Positions 43,713 through 55,040 of a stretch of 64,000 bases of DNA are shown here, one piece after another. The DNA comes from Rhizophagus clarus. Taxonomy: Eukaryota; Glomeromycota; Glomeromycetes; Glomerales; Glomeraceae. A program made the translations under genes and the position numbers. Numbering within the stretch: position 1 is the stretch's first letter; every line of letters starts with the position of its first letter. The notes beneath the pieces are model-generated. The model was not told where the DNA came from and ran no database searches. It saw only the letters and a list, made by a program, of their open reading frames with translations. The DNA is taken from the NCBI GenBank assembly GCA_015698045.1, contig BLAL01000281.1, forward strand, positions 744,001 to 808,000, given 5' to 3'.

Positions 43713-43990
43713 GCATCATTGTGGCTCAAGTGGAATTCTATTTGATCCAATTACTACTCTAGAGCGAAGGGTTCAACTTGTTAGTAGAGGATTTGTAATA
43801 CATAGATATACCTGGAACAAACGTAAGAAAATTATAAATTAATTTATATTTGTTATAGAGAAAGAAACAAGTATAATAATATCATTATATTTTAGTCTTA
43901 ACTACTGTTATCAGATTTCCTGTGCTTTTCATGATAAATCATTGTGGTTCATAAGTAACAGTCATTATGTTCATTTACACAGTATTTCGA
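43713..43990 (+). pseudogene. Orphan tectonin-family fragment (two exon remnants), opposite strand to the main array
   Basis: From about 43713 an exon-like block ends TACACCTGGAAC-like (YTWNK) at a GTAAGAAAA donor near 43822. After TATTTTAG (about 43896) a second block encodes YQISCAFHDKSLWFI, nearly identical to the corresponding exon of the intact gene at 50524-51642 (YQVSCAFHDKSLWFI). The join is out of frame, and other exons are missing. It is a dispersed copy 6 kb away and inverted relative to the array. Confidence 0.65.
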
Positions 43991-44219
43991 TAAGGATAAA
44001 AAGTAAGTTAGCAAAATTTTTCTTTTATTTTTTTTATTAATAAAAAAAAAGGTATATTTTAATATTTGGGTAAATTTATATCTAGCACCCCTGTATAATG
44101 CTTAAATCTCACACTCCTCCTGCGTAATGCTTAAATCTTACATTATATCACATGATTTAAAATTATAAATTTTATTGGCTAATTTTTAAATTTTATTAAT
44201 CAATAATAAAAGAAATAAA

Positions 44220-44970
44220 AATTCATTTATTTATTTTAGCATCTCTACAAATAAAAGAAAAGAAAAGAAACATTAAAAATGTTTCTTAGAATGAAAAGAA
44301 AAAAACATGTTTATATGCTTTTTGCTTACCAGTTCATATATTTATTTTGGTATCCTACAAACAAAAAAAAAGGAAAAGAAATATTAGAAATGTATCTAAC
44401 AGAAAAAAATCCATTTACACATTTCCACTTACTTATTACAAGTCCAGTTTGTATTTTTATTCTGGCATCTTTACAAATGAAAAAAAGAAAAAAATATATT
44501 AGAAATATTTCTTAAAAGTAAAAAAAAAATATTTATATATTTTCCTCTTAATTATTTATTATAAATTTGGTTTGTATATTTATTTTGGCATAATCCTTAC
44601 AAATGAAAAATAAAAAAAAAACATTAAAAACATTTTTTAAAAGAAAAACAAATCTTATTTATATATCCTTTCCACTTACTTATTATAAAATCCAGTTTAT
44701 ATTTTTATTTTAGCATTCCTATAAATAAAAAAAAAAAGAAAAAAAATATTAGAAATATTTTTTATAAGAAAAATCTTTCAATTTATATACTCTTCTCATT
44801 TACTTATTATAAGTCTGATCTGTATTTTTGTTCCAGTATCTTTACAAATAAAAAAAAAAAAAGAAAAAATATTAGAAATATTTCTTAAAAAAAACTCTAT
44901 TTACACATTCTTCTTTATTTACTTATTATAAATCCAGTTTATATATTCATTTTAGTAAAATCCTAAACTA
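44220..44970. repeat. Six diverged ~125-bp tandem repeats
   Basis: TTTACAAATRAAAAAAARAAA...TTAGAAATATTTCTTA...ACTTATTATAARTCCAGTTTRTATTTTTATTYTGGCAT recurs every ~120-130 bp. The open frame at 44279-44515 is part of the repeat. Confidence 0.75.
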
Positions 44971-45249
44971 TATATAAATAGATCAGAGGTTGAGTTTGCT
45001 TATTGATTATATAAAATTTTTATAATTACTTACTTCAGAAGTATTTTTAAAAATTTCTTATTCTACATACCCCTGTATTTAAAAAATTTACTGATGAATT
45101 TTATAAAATTTATTATATCATTGGATTCGTCTCAATGTGATGAATCTAATGGTATAAATTTTATTTTAATAGCATTAATAATGAACAAGATATTTTAAAT
45201 TGAAAATTTTATTATACATTATATTTAATCAGTTTAAATAAAAGATATT

Positions 45250-45435
45250 TGGGATCCTATTTTGGCTAGGGTTTTGCAAAAAATCTGATTTGATTAGATC
45301 TAATCTAAATCCAATCTGATCAAATCTGAATCAGATTATAATATTATAATCTGCAAATCAGATTTAAATTCTAAATTTGAAATTATATAATCTGAATCTG
45401 TCAAATTAAATTCAGATCAGATTCATACAAACTCT
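45250..45435. repeat. AAATCTGATC-rich palindromic repeat block
   Basis: Dense AATCTGATTTGATTAGATC / GATCAAATCTGAATCAGATT words. Similar blocks lie at 39815-39990 and 43255-43300. They are probably ends of short inverted-repeat elements, whose limits I could not fix. Confidence 0.5.
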
Positions 45436-46221
45436 TCCCACTGATCACTTAGCCAAAAATTTTTCAATGAGCCTCTTAATTTTGTATACAAAGTTCTTCC
45501 ATTTCTCACTAAGTAACCCCACCTTTTTATGGCAGAAATGGACTTTTTGCATCTTTAACAGGCTAAGGATAAGATGTCTGATGTAGTTAAACACCAAACT
45601 AAAAACCTTCTATGCAACTTACTTCTTTGACTTTCTCAGCTCTGCGAAGCATAACTGTGGCCACAGCTGGAGCAGCTGAGTTTTTCAACAATTTCGCTGA
45701 CTACCGAATAGACTTAAGTCTTTTGCAGTATAAACTCAAGGCTTCTACACAACAGATAGTAGCGGCTAATATCTTAAAAACTATATGCTACCTTTCTACT
45801 GCCGCCTTCTTGAATACTGTCATTTTTCCAACTCTCGACCAAGTATCACGTGAAATGGAAAAGAGAATAAATGTGATCAACAAATCGCACCAATTGAAAA
45901 TTAAAGCCGCGATAAACAAAAAAAAATCGATATGCATTGACCTACCTGATGACTCTCCCAAAATGGAAATAGACATGGATGCACCACACTAATCTTCTGT
46001 TGCTGACAGCATACAATCTACTCCTAGTCCCTCCATTACTGTGGAACAACAAGACTTCTGAACCAAGGCGCTGACTAGAAATCAGAAGAAAAAATTGAAG
46101 AAACAAGCTAAAGCTGCGAAAAAAATTACCTTTCTACAGGAAAACAGCTCGTCATCTTCTTCAACTGCGTCCCCTGATTTCACTATTACTAATCACACCA
46201 AAAAGCTCATAGAACTAAAGA

Positions 46222-47926
46222 TAGGGCTCTGATCGATTCGGTTCAGTACAGTTTTTGCAAAAACTGATACTGAACTGAATTGATCGATATCGGTATTAGT
46301 GATTATCAAAACTGATCAGTTTCGGTAATCATCAATACTGATACTAGTTGGTAATTATCGAAAACTGAACTGAATTACTGATAAGTTATGTATTAAAAAA
46401 AGATGTGAAACCATTTAATTGACAAAAAATGACATTTTGCAATATCTTTTTTTTATTAGAATGACAAAAAATGGTGCGAAATGTAAAAAAATATTTCACA
46501 AAAAAAGTTGCGAAATACTGTAAAAAAATGTATCACAACGTTATCATTGATTTCGCAAAAAAAAGTTGCAAAATATTATAAAAAATCATTTCGCAACATT
46601 TTTATTAATACCGTTAAAAAGCGTTGTGAACTACATTTTTTTTATTGATTCAAAAGTAAAAAACATTTATCAACGTTTTTTAAAAAAAACATTGCGAAAA
46701 TATTTTTTTTCGTTTAAATCTATAAATAAAAATATTTTGCAACATTTTTATCAATATAGTTAAAAACGTTAAGCACAACGTTTTTTATATGTAAATTAAA
46801 ACAAAAAATATTTTCGCAATGTTTTTATTAATACCGTTAAAAAGCATTGCGAACTACATTTTTTTTATTAATTCATAAGTAAAAAACATTTCACAACATT
46901 ATTAATTAATGGAGTTAAAAAACGTTGCGAACAACGTTTTTTTTATTGATTCAAAAGTAAAAAATATTTACCAATGTTTTTTAAAAAAAACATTGCGAAA
47001 ATGTTTTTTTTTCATTTAAATCTATAAATAAAAAATGTTTTGCAATGTTTTTTATCAATATAGTTAAAAACGTTGAGCACAACATTTTTTTTATGTGTAA
47101 ATTCATAAATAAAAAATGTTTTCACAACATTTTTATTTAATGGAGTTAAAAAATGTTGCGAACAACATTTTTAAAGAAAAATAATGCGAAAATGTTTTTT
47201 TTTATTTAAATCTATAAGTAAAAACATTTCGCAACGTTTTTACCAATGTTTTTAAAAAAAACATTGCAAAAATATTTTTTTTTTGTTTAAATCTATAAAT
47301 AAAAAACATTTCGCAGCATTTTTTATCAATATAGTTAAAAACGTTGAGCACAACATTTTTTTTATGTGTAAATTCATAAATAAAAAACGTTTTCACAACG
47401 TTTTTATTAATATTATTAAAAAACGTTGCAAACTACTTTTTTTTTATTAATTCATAAATAAAAAATGTTTCACAACATTTTTAATTAATGGAGTCAAAAA
47501 ACGTTATGAACAACATTATTTATATGTATAATTAAAAAATAAGCATTTCGCAACATTTTTTTAACGATATTAATAAAAATGTTGCGAAAATGTTTTTTAT
47601 TTTAATTAAACTTTTAATAAATGCGAAATGTTTTTTTAAAATTAACATAAGAATGTTTTCACAACTTTTTTAATATTTTAATAAAAAAATATTATAAAAA
47701 TGTTCTTTTATTGAACAAAAATGTTTTTCTTATAAAAAAATAAAATATTTTTTAAATTGGTAAATTGGTTCGGTAAATCGCAAAACCAGTACTGAAACCG
47801 CAATTATCAAAACTGATCGGTAAATTTACCAACAGGTTCAGTTCGGTAAACTATGAAAACTGAAACTACTTTGATACTGAAACTGATCGGTACAGTTCAG
47901 TATTACTAAAACTGATCAAAGCCCTA
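46222..47926. mobile_element. hAT-like MITE, 1,705 bp, same family as 38897-39805, TSD ACTAAAGA
   Basis: Left TAGGGCTCTGATCGATTCGG, right (inverted) TAGGGCTTTGATCAGTTTTAG. The exact 8-bp ACTAAAGA duplication lies at 46214-46221 and 47927-47934. The interior consists of AAAACGTTGYGAAC..ACATTTTT palindromes. It interrupts the ORF1-like pseudogene. Confidence 0.9.
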
Positions 47927-48312
47927 ACTAAAGAAACCCAGTTCTGTCATCCCTCCAACCCACCAAGCCTCAAAGGATGATAAGGGCCTAACAGATTCAA
48001 AGAAGAGAACTATACTATAAGATGGCTTTTCAGGAACAAATAACCTTATTATTACAGGATACCAGCTTGAGCAAGAAGAATCAAAGCTCCTCCTGGACCT
48101 GATAGTATATGACATTCCAGCTAAATGGTCAAATTATGAGCTCTTCTCCAACCTAAATAATTGGGCAAAGTGATATCAGTCAGCATCTGTGTGCAAAAGA
48201 AATATTTAACCGCAAGAGTTTGACTGATTCCTAATCATAATTGCCTTAAAGCTTACAATAATAATGATTGGACTGTATCCCTTGATACCCTTTCTGTCTG
48301 ATAGTTTCCAGC

Positions 48313-49442
48313 TAGAGTTCTGAATGGATAAGGGTCAATTCAGGTTATTCATCAGGTTGACCTGAAATATTCAGGTCAGGTCATCAAATTCAATACCTAG
48401 TATTGGGTTGAGTTACAGGTTTGACCTGACCTGATTGACCTGTTAACCCAAAATCAATTTAATAAAAAAAAGTTCTGTGATGTTTTTAATTAATCTAATA
48501 AAAAAACGTTACAAAACATTTTTTCAGTGTATATTTATTAATAAAAAAACATTTTGCAACGTTTTTTTAATTAGCTTTATGAAAAAATATTGCGAAACAT
48601 TTTTTCAGTATATTTTATTAATAAAAAACATTTCGCAACATTTTTTTTAAATAGCTTTATGAAAAAACATTGCAAAACGTTTTTTCAGTATATTTTTTTA
48701 TTAATAAAAAACGTTTCACAACTTTTTTTTTAAATAGCTTTATGAAAAAATGTTGCAAAATGTTTTTTTAGTGTATTTTATTAATAAAAAACGGTTTGCA
48801 ACATTTTTTTTTAAATAGCTTTATGAAAAAATGTTGCGAAACATTTTTTTAGTACATTTTATTAATAAAAAACGGTTTACAACATTTTTTTTAAATAGCT
48901 TTATGAAAAAACGTTGTGAAATGTTTTTTCAGTATATTTTTACTAATAAAAAAATGTTTCGCAACATTTTTTTTAAATAGCTTTATGAAAAAACATTGCG
49001 AAACATTTTTTCAGTATATTTTATTAATAAAAAACATTTCACAATGTTTTTTTTAAATAGCTTTATGAAAAAATGTTGCGAAACGTTTTTTCAGTATATT
49101 TTTACTAATAAAAAAACGTTTCGCAACATTTTTTTAATTAATTTTGTGAAAAAATGTTGCAAAACGTTTTTTCAGTATATTTTATTAATAAAAAAACATT
49201 TTGCACCGTTTTTTTAATTAATTTTGTGAAAAAATGTTTTTGGGACATTTTTTTATTTAAAATATTCGTAATAAAACTTTGGGTAATCAGGTTTACCTGG
49301 TTACCTGAAGTGACCTGAATACTTTCAGGTCAAATGGGTCAGGTCAGGTCAGAAAAGTTACCCAACCTGACCCGATCCAAAAAAATTATTCGGTTTGGGT
49401 TAACGATGTAACCTGACCTAACCCGATCCATTTGGAACTCTA
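48313..49442. mobile_element. hAT-like MITE, 1,130 bp, TIR TAGAGTTC, imperfect 8-bp TSD
   Basis: Left TAGAGTTCTGAATGGATAAGG, right (inverted) TAGAGTTCCAAATGGATCGGG. Flanks TTTCCAGC and TTTTCAGC match 7 of 8. Ends are rich in AGGTCAGGT/ACCTGACCT. The interior is a regular ~84-bp repeat of AGCTTTATGAAAAAAYRTTGCRAAACRTTTTTTCAGTATATTTTATTAATAAAAAACRTTTCGCAAC, written here in degenerate form; each unit holds two opposed palindrome halves. Confidence 0.85.
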
Positions 49443-49769
49443 TTTTCAGCTGTCTGAAGCCTTTCTGAAAGAAAGCAGCACGAGAAGTTCCAGAACATTA
49501 TACCAAATATCCTAAAGGATATGACTTATGAATCGTTATTCTCTAATGGTGCTTCAAGCCAATTTTTAACCTTTAGCAATTTAAAATCTTTTAGAATTGT
49601 TAAAGAGCAGGATGGGTCTCGCATGTTTATTGGATATTTTGCAACATGGGATGCGCTTTCCCACAGGATCTCCCATCAGCAGCAGTAGAAGGACATTGAT
49701 TTAGCTTGGTACTGTCACTTCTCGCCCTCCTACAGCTCATCCAAATCTAGGTCTTCTCCTCAGAAGAAA

Positions 49770-50358
49770 GATCAAAATAACTACCCACATATGAATAATA
49801 ATTATTAGTAGTAAAAATCTCTTTATAATCACAAATGGAAATATTTCTGTGATTATAAGCTCCACGAAAACATTTCTTTTAAAAACCGAATTTATGGTTA
49901 AGAATATTTTACCATAAATTGATGTCATTCTTAATGCATAAATCATACAAATAATTAGAAACAATAACTGTTCCATCTGACCTTACAGAAAAATCAAAAA
50001 CGGGTTCATTAGTCTTTGCCTTGTGGATAAATTTTTCTTTAATCACATCCTAATGATAAAGCTAGTATCAAAAAATATATCATATATATATATATAATTT
50101 ATAAAGATTACGTTATCTAAGTAAGACTCAGTATTCGTATCGACTAAATATATTACTTCATATTTTTCAGTTAAAATCCAAAAATCCTCTCCTTGACCAA
50201 CGTCAATTTTTATTATTCCAGTATTATTGGAAAATGGAAAGACTTTATTAAAGTTATTAATATTAACATCTTGATAAGCGAATAAATATTCAAAATGATA
50301 AACGCTCCAATAAAAATAAAACGCAGATTTTTCATAAAAAATAATTGATAAAGAGCCA
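49770..50358 (-). pseudogene. Tectonin-like gene copy A, truncated and frameshifted
   Basis: Starts ATG at about 50358 (MALYQLFFMKNLRFIFIGAF), parallel to copy B. A one-base deletion just after IYS shifts the frame, and the second exon has TAG where copy B has TGG (about 50050). Similarity to copy B ends near 49770, where the ORF1-like pseudogene abuts, so the last two exons are missing. Non-functional. Confidence 0.7.
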
Positions 50359-50523
50359 TTTTAATTCAATAATTTTTTTTCCTAAAAAAAAATGTACTCA
50401 AGTAAATGATAGATGTAACACGAATACCAAATTGCCACTTCAAAACAAGATTTATTCTAATGTGATGCATTATAAACCTTTTTTTTTTGTAGGTAATAAA
50501 AATAATAAACTTTTAAACTAATT

Positions 50524-51642
50524 TTACTTTTTACTTATTTTATAAATATAATTGTTATTGTCTATATGAAAAATGTCACCATTATAATTAATAGTTGCAC
50601 TTCTAACATTCTCCTTAATCCCAGTCCAAATACCATTAGTATATTCCCATAAGGTATCATATTCGTCGATTCCAATCACGTGTTGTTCAGAGAGCGCTTT
50701 AATTTGTTTAAATGGGACTTCTGATCGAATAATTCTAAGGAAAAGTTTATAAGATAAATATTAAATTATACTTTTCTTTTTTATCTTTTTTTTTTAAAAA
50801 GTAAAATTTTGCTAAACCAACATTGTGTCCTTATCGACAAATAAATTAACATAATGGTCATAACCTATGAACCACAATGATTTATCATGAAAAGCACAGG
50901 AAACTTGATAATTAATATAGTGGGTAGCATCTAATGATTTAACTAATATTAGTATATTTGTTTCTTTTTTTTACAATGAATAAAATTATAATTTACAATT
51001 TCTTACATCTTTCCCAGGAGTATGCATAATTATAATATCTACCCACAAATAAATATCCATAGTTTGCAATAAAAACCAAATTACGATCACAAATGGAGAT
51101 ATTTCTAAGATCATCATTTTTATAAATCGATTCCCTTTTAAGAAATGAAAAAACGTTTTATATTTTAGTTACATAATAACCCAAAATTATAATAAAATAT
51201 TTTACCATGATTCAAAGTATTTTCTAATCCATACTGCATTGCCAAAAATTAATATGACTGATCCATCTGATCCCACAGAAAAATCACGAGCAAAGCCTGA
51301 TACCTGTAATTTGAGAATAAATTTTCCTCTAATTGCATCCCAATGATAAAGCTAGTATCAAATTATATATATACGTAAATAAATATAAATATATTTAAAA
51401 ATTATGTTACATTCAATATTCGTATAGCTTAAGTATATTACTTCATAATTTTCAGTTAAAATCCAAAAGTCCTCTCCCTGGCCAACATCAATTTTAATTA
51501 TTCCAGTATTATTAGGAAACGGAAAATTCTTTACTTTATTAAAGCTGTTAACATCGTGATAAAACGAGTAAATATTCAAAATAATGAACGCTCCAATAAA
51601 AATAAAACGCAGGTTTTTCATAAAAAATAATTGGAGAGTCAT
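50524..51642 (-). CDS. Tectonin-like beta-propeller protein, copy B, five exons, 268 aa, intact
   Basis: Exons on the minus strand are 51642-51442, 51351-51206, 51134-51007, 50942-50822 and 50734-50524, totalling 807 nt and closing in frame. The fourth donor is a weaker GTTGGT. An N-terminal hydrophobic segment (about residues 11-28, RFIFIGAFIILNIY) is either a signal anchor or an uncleaved signal peptide. The body is made of short beta-propeller-like blades: IDVGQGEDFWILTENYE, then HWDAIRGKF...DFSVGSDGSV, then WEYTNGIWTGIKENV and YNGDIFHID. This is the W..I.G...V.V..DG.VW pattern of tectonin repeats, which bind sugars or lipids in other organisms. It is probably surface-exposed or in a secretory compartment. 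The exon structure matches copy E exactly in phase. Confidence 0.7.
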
Positions 51643-51924
51643 TTTAATTCAATAAATTTTTTTTTTTTTTTTAAAAAAAAAATTGTTCTTTTATATTCTA
51701 TGAATTATAACTGTAGCACGAATACCAATTGTAGTTTGTTTACAATCAGGAGGGCGTTCAAACCAAGATTTTGACCACTTTAAAGCAAGATTCATCCTAA
51801 TTAGAATGCCCCGTGAGACTATGAAACCTTTTTTATTTTTCTTTTGCAAAAAATATCATAGCAGAGGCCATCAGTATTAGTACCTATAAGGGGAACTTTG
51901 AAACTAATTTTTTACTTTCTTATT

Positions 51925-52393
51925 TTATAAATAAAATTGTTATTGTTGATATAAGAATGTCGGCATCATGATAATTAATAGATGCACTTCTAACATTATT
52001 CCTAATACAAGTCCAAGTACCGTTAATGTATTCTCATCGATTCTGATCGCATATTTTTCATTAATTTATTTACTAAATGGAACTTCTGATTGAATATTTC
52101 GGAGAAATTTATGAAATCAAATATTAAATTATACTTTTTTTCTTACTTTTTTTTTTTTAAAAAAAAAGAAAAAACTTTATTAACTTTTATACTTATTGAT
52201 ATGTAGATAAATGTATATAATAGTCGTCATTATCAACTAAAATATAACGATTTAGTGCTTCTTTACAAATTACAATGAGCATCATATCACATTTTCGTGA
52301 AAGTACGAAACAATGAACGAGTAAATATTCAAAAAATGAACGCTCCGATAAAAATAAAACGTAAATTTGTTATAGTTTATCGAAAAGTCATTC
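51925..52393 (-). pseudogene. Tectonin-like copy C, rearranged remnant
   Basis: Contains a last-exon remnant (about 51925-52090; SINYHDADILI-like with the start of the blade), a trace of exon 4 (about 52195-52265), and a first-exon start (about 52310-52393; ATGACTTTTCG...CGTTTTATTTTTATCGGAGCG). The middle exons are missing and the order is collapsed. Non-functional. Confidence 0.55.
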
Positions 52394-52574
52394 TAATTTA
52401 ATAATTTTTTTTTTAAAAAAATAAAGTAGTTTGTTTACGATCAGGACTGATTTTAATCATTTTAAAAGATTTATCCTAATCAGAATGTCCTTTTCAACTA
52501 GCATTGACGTAATTCGTGATATAATTTTTTTTTTTTTTTTTGTAATAATAATAAAATAATAAACTTACAAACTA

Positions 52575-53643
52575 ATTTTTAGTTTTTTATAAGTAAAATT
52601 ATCGCAAAAAATGTCACCATTATAATTAATTGTTGCACTTCAACATTATTCCTGATCCAAGTCCAAGTACCGTTATATATTCCCATAAAGCATAATCATA
52701 ATCGATTCCAATAATTTCTGATCGAATAATTATAAGGAAAAATTTATAAGATCAAATATTAAAACATTATAGTTTTTTTCCAACTCTTATTGACATATAT
52801 ATATCTATGAACCATAATGATTTATGAAAAGCACAAGAGATGATTGCGATCAAAAAGAATCTTATTATAATTAAGAATGGAAATATTTCTATTATCATAA
52901 TGTCCATGAATAATATTCTTTTAACAAGCATTTGACATTTTCCCTATAAATAAGAATGTCCGTCTATCCGGAAATGTCCAGAATATTGCAATATTCTGGA
53001 CTCTTTCTGGACATTTGACCCGAACCCTAATGTCCGGAATATTACAATATACTGGACATTTTCCGGATAAACGGACATTCAGGACATTCCCGATGTCAAT
53101 TTCCGGACATAGAGTTTCAGTTACGATTACTTGCCAGAAATATTGTAATTTTGGACAATATCATAATAATACTGTTTTGATATCATGATACAACATCATT
53201 TTGATATCATTTTGATACTATTTTTATATTGTTACGGTAGCATTTAATTTTTTAAGATTTTTGCATAATATATTTTATTACCATGAATTAATGTACATTC
53301 TAATATTTATATCATAATAATAACTGTACCAACTGACCCTGTGACCCAACAGAAAAATAAAAATAGGCTCACAAATTTTTTTTTAATTTCATTCCAATAA
53401 TAAAGCAGTATATAAAATATACAGTACTGTACATAATTTAACGATTATTCATATTTAAGACTCAATATTCGTATAGATTAAGTGCTTTACTTCATATTTT
53501 TCAGTTAAAATCCAAAAATTCTCTCCTTGTCCAACATTATTCCAGTACTTTTATGAAACGGAGAGTTCTCCGCCGCTTTGTTAATATGAGTAAATATTAA
53601 TAAAAATGAAACGCAAATTTTTATAAAAAATAATTGAGGAGTC
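52575..53643 (-). pseudogene. Tectonin-like copy D, decayed and carrying a small MITE
   Basis: Recognisable pieces of exon 1 (about 53460-53643), exon 2 (about 53300-53415), exons 3-4 (about 52790-52935) and exon 5 (about 52575-52735) lie in the normal order. They have deletions and frameshifts, and a palindromic 127-bp insertion lies at 52954-53080. Non-functional. Confidence 0.55.
52954..53080. mobile_element. Foldback MITE, about 127 bp (GAATGTCCG...CGGACATTC)
   Basis: GAATGTCCGTCTATCCGGAA ATGTCCAG at the left is inverted at the right (CTGGACATTTTCCGGATAAACGGACATTC). The inner part has GGACATTT/AATGTCC words. It is inserted in tectonin-like copy D; more TTTCCGGACAT sequence follows at 53095-53110. 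Confidence 0.75.
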
Positions 53644-53658
53644 ATCTCAATTCAATAT

Positions 53659-53693
<35 letters not shown>

Positions 53694-53872
53694 AAAATTG
53701 GGTTCGCATTTCTCATATTCAGTGGATGCGTTTAAAAACATCCTAATTAGAATGCCCTTTTCGACTAACATTGGCATAATTCGTAATTTTATTTATTTAA
53801 AAACGAAAAAAAAACAAAAATCTAAAAAGAATATAGTATAAGATAATAAAAAAAAAACAAAAGCTCTCAGAA

Positions 53873-55040
53873 CTAATTTTTGCTTAATTTATAAATAGAA
53901 TCGTTAGTACTATCAATGTAAAAAATATCACCATTATAATTAATGCTCGCACTTTTAACATTATTTTTAACCCAAATCCAAGTACCCCTAATACGTTCCC
54001 ATAAATTATTATAATAATCAACTCCGATTACATGTTGTTCAGAGAGCGCTTTAATTTGTTTTAATGCAATTTCTGATCTAGGAATACTATTATGATAATT
54101 TGTGAGAATGATAAATAAAAAATATATATATATATATATATATAACATTACAATACTTACTGTGTATAATTGTTTATGTAAAGATAAGCATGTTCTTCAT
54201 TACCTCTAATCCATATTGAATGATCATGAAAAGCACAACTAACTTGATAATAAGTATAATAAAAATCAACTAAAAATTTATAAAATAAAAATTAATATAA
54301 AGTATTAAGTATTTACACACATATATTATATATATATATATAATATTTTAATAATTACCATATTCCCAATTGTATATGTCAAGTTTATCATCTTTTTTAT
54401 AATCATAAACGCCTTTGATGCAATCAAGCTTATCATTTGTTGTAAATATTGTCTTGTAATCACAAACAGAAATTGTTTGATGAGCGTGATTTCCGTCATC
54501 TATTCTATACCTATATATATATATATATATATATACATATATTATATATATTACATATTATAAATTTTTATAGTCATAATAACGAAATATTTACCACCAA
54601 TCAACATTCATATTTCTAACATATACTTCATTAGTATATATATCAATGTAAGCAACGGTTCCGTCTAATCCGACGGCAAAATCTAAAACACCACTTCTCT
54701 TATGAATAAATTTTCGTAACATCATACTCTTATAATAAAGCTATTTAATAAAGTTATAAGTAAGTCGATAAAATCTTTTTAAAAAAAAAAATATGAGAAA
54801 AAAGTAGTATATAATTACTTCATTGTTTTCAGTCAAAATCCAATAATCATCCCCATAACCTACATCAATCTTTTTTTGATCCCCGGGCAATGAAATTACT
54901 TCAATTTTACTAATTCGATTATTATTAAAATTATTGGAAATATCATTAATAAACAAACAAATAATTAATATCGATATAATGATTGTACCGATAAAGCGTA
55001 AAAGTTTGTTTATTGATATCGATGTTTGATGAAAAGTCAT
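53873..55040 (-). CDS. Tectonin-like beta-propeller protein, copy E, five exons, 280 aa, intact
   Basis: Exons are 55040-54819, 54740-54595, 54510-54359, 54269-54161 and 54086-53873, all GT..AG, totalling 843 nt in frame. A hydrophobic N-terminal segment (about residues 15-31, RFIGTIIISILIICLF) suggests a signal anchor or secretion signal. Blades follow: KIDVGYGDDYWILTENNE, KSGVLDFAVGLDGTVAYID-like, a Cys-containing middle (ISVCDYK, QVSCAFHDHSIWIRG) and a final WERIRGTWIWVKNNVKSA with NGDIFYID. The exon-1 phase (0) and intron phases 2, 1 and 2 equal those of copy B. It is the rightmost, most complete member of a five-copy direct tandem array. Function is inferred only as carbohydrate/lipid-binding propeller. 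Confidence 0.72.

Larger units (their letters stand above)
45573..49770 (+). pseudogene. Decayed retroelement-associated (ORF1-like) coding sequence, split by two MITEs
   Basis: An open stretch at 45612-45992 encodes a helical Ala/Leu-rich region followed by Lys-rich and acidic/Ser-rich parts. The same frame continues past stops to KLIELK at 46219. Removing the MITE at 46222-47926 joins it in frame to KPSSVIPPTHQ. Further blocks include LLLDLIVYDIPAKWSNYELF (about 48080-48145), a strand-helix pattern like an RRM-like domain. Removing the second MITE (48313-49442) joins FPAV to SERKQHEKFQ and on to FRIVKEQDGSRMFIGYF (about 49590). Several stops interrupt it. It resembles Rhizophagus repeat-encoded proteins linked to LINE-type elements. 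The class is an inference, since no reverse transcriptase is present. Confidence 0.5.

Noticed and set aside
46566..49217. Phe/Lys/Asn-rich frames in the MITE interiors
   Set aside because: Generated by TTTTT/AAAAA-flanked palindromes of the MITEs; no coding signal.
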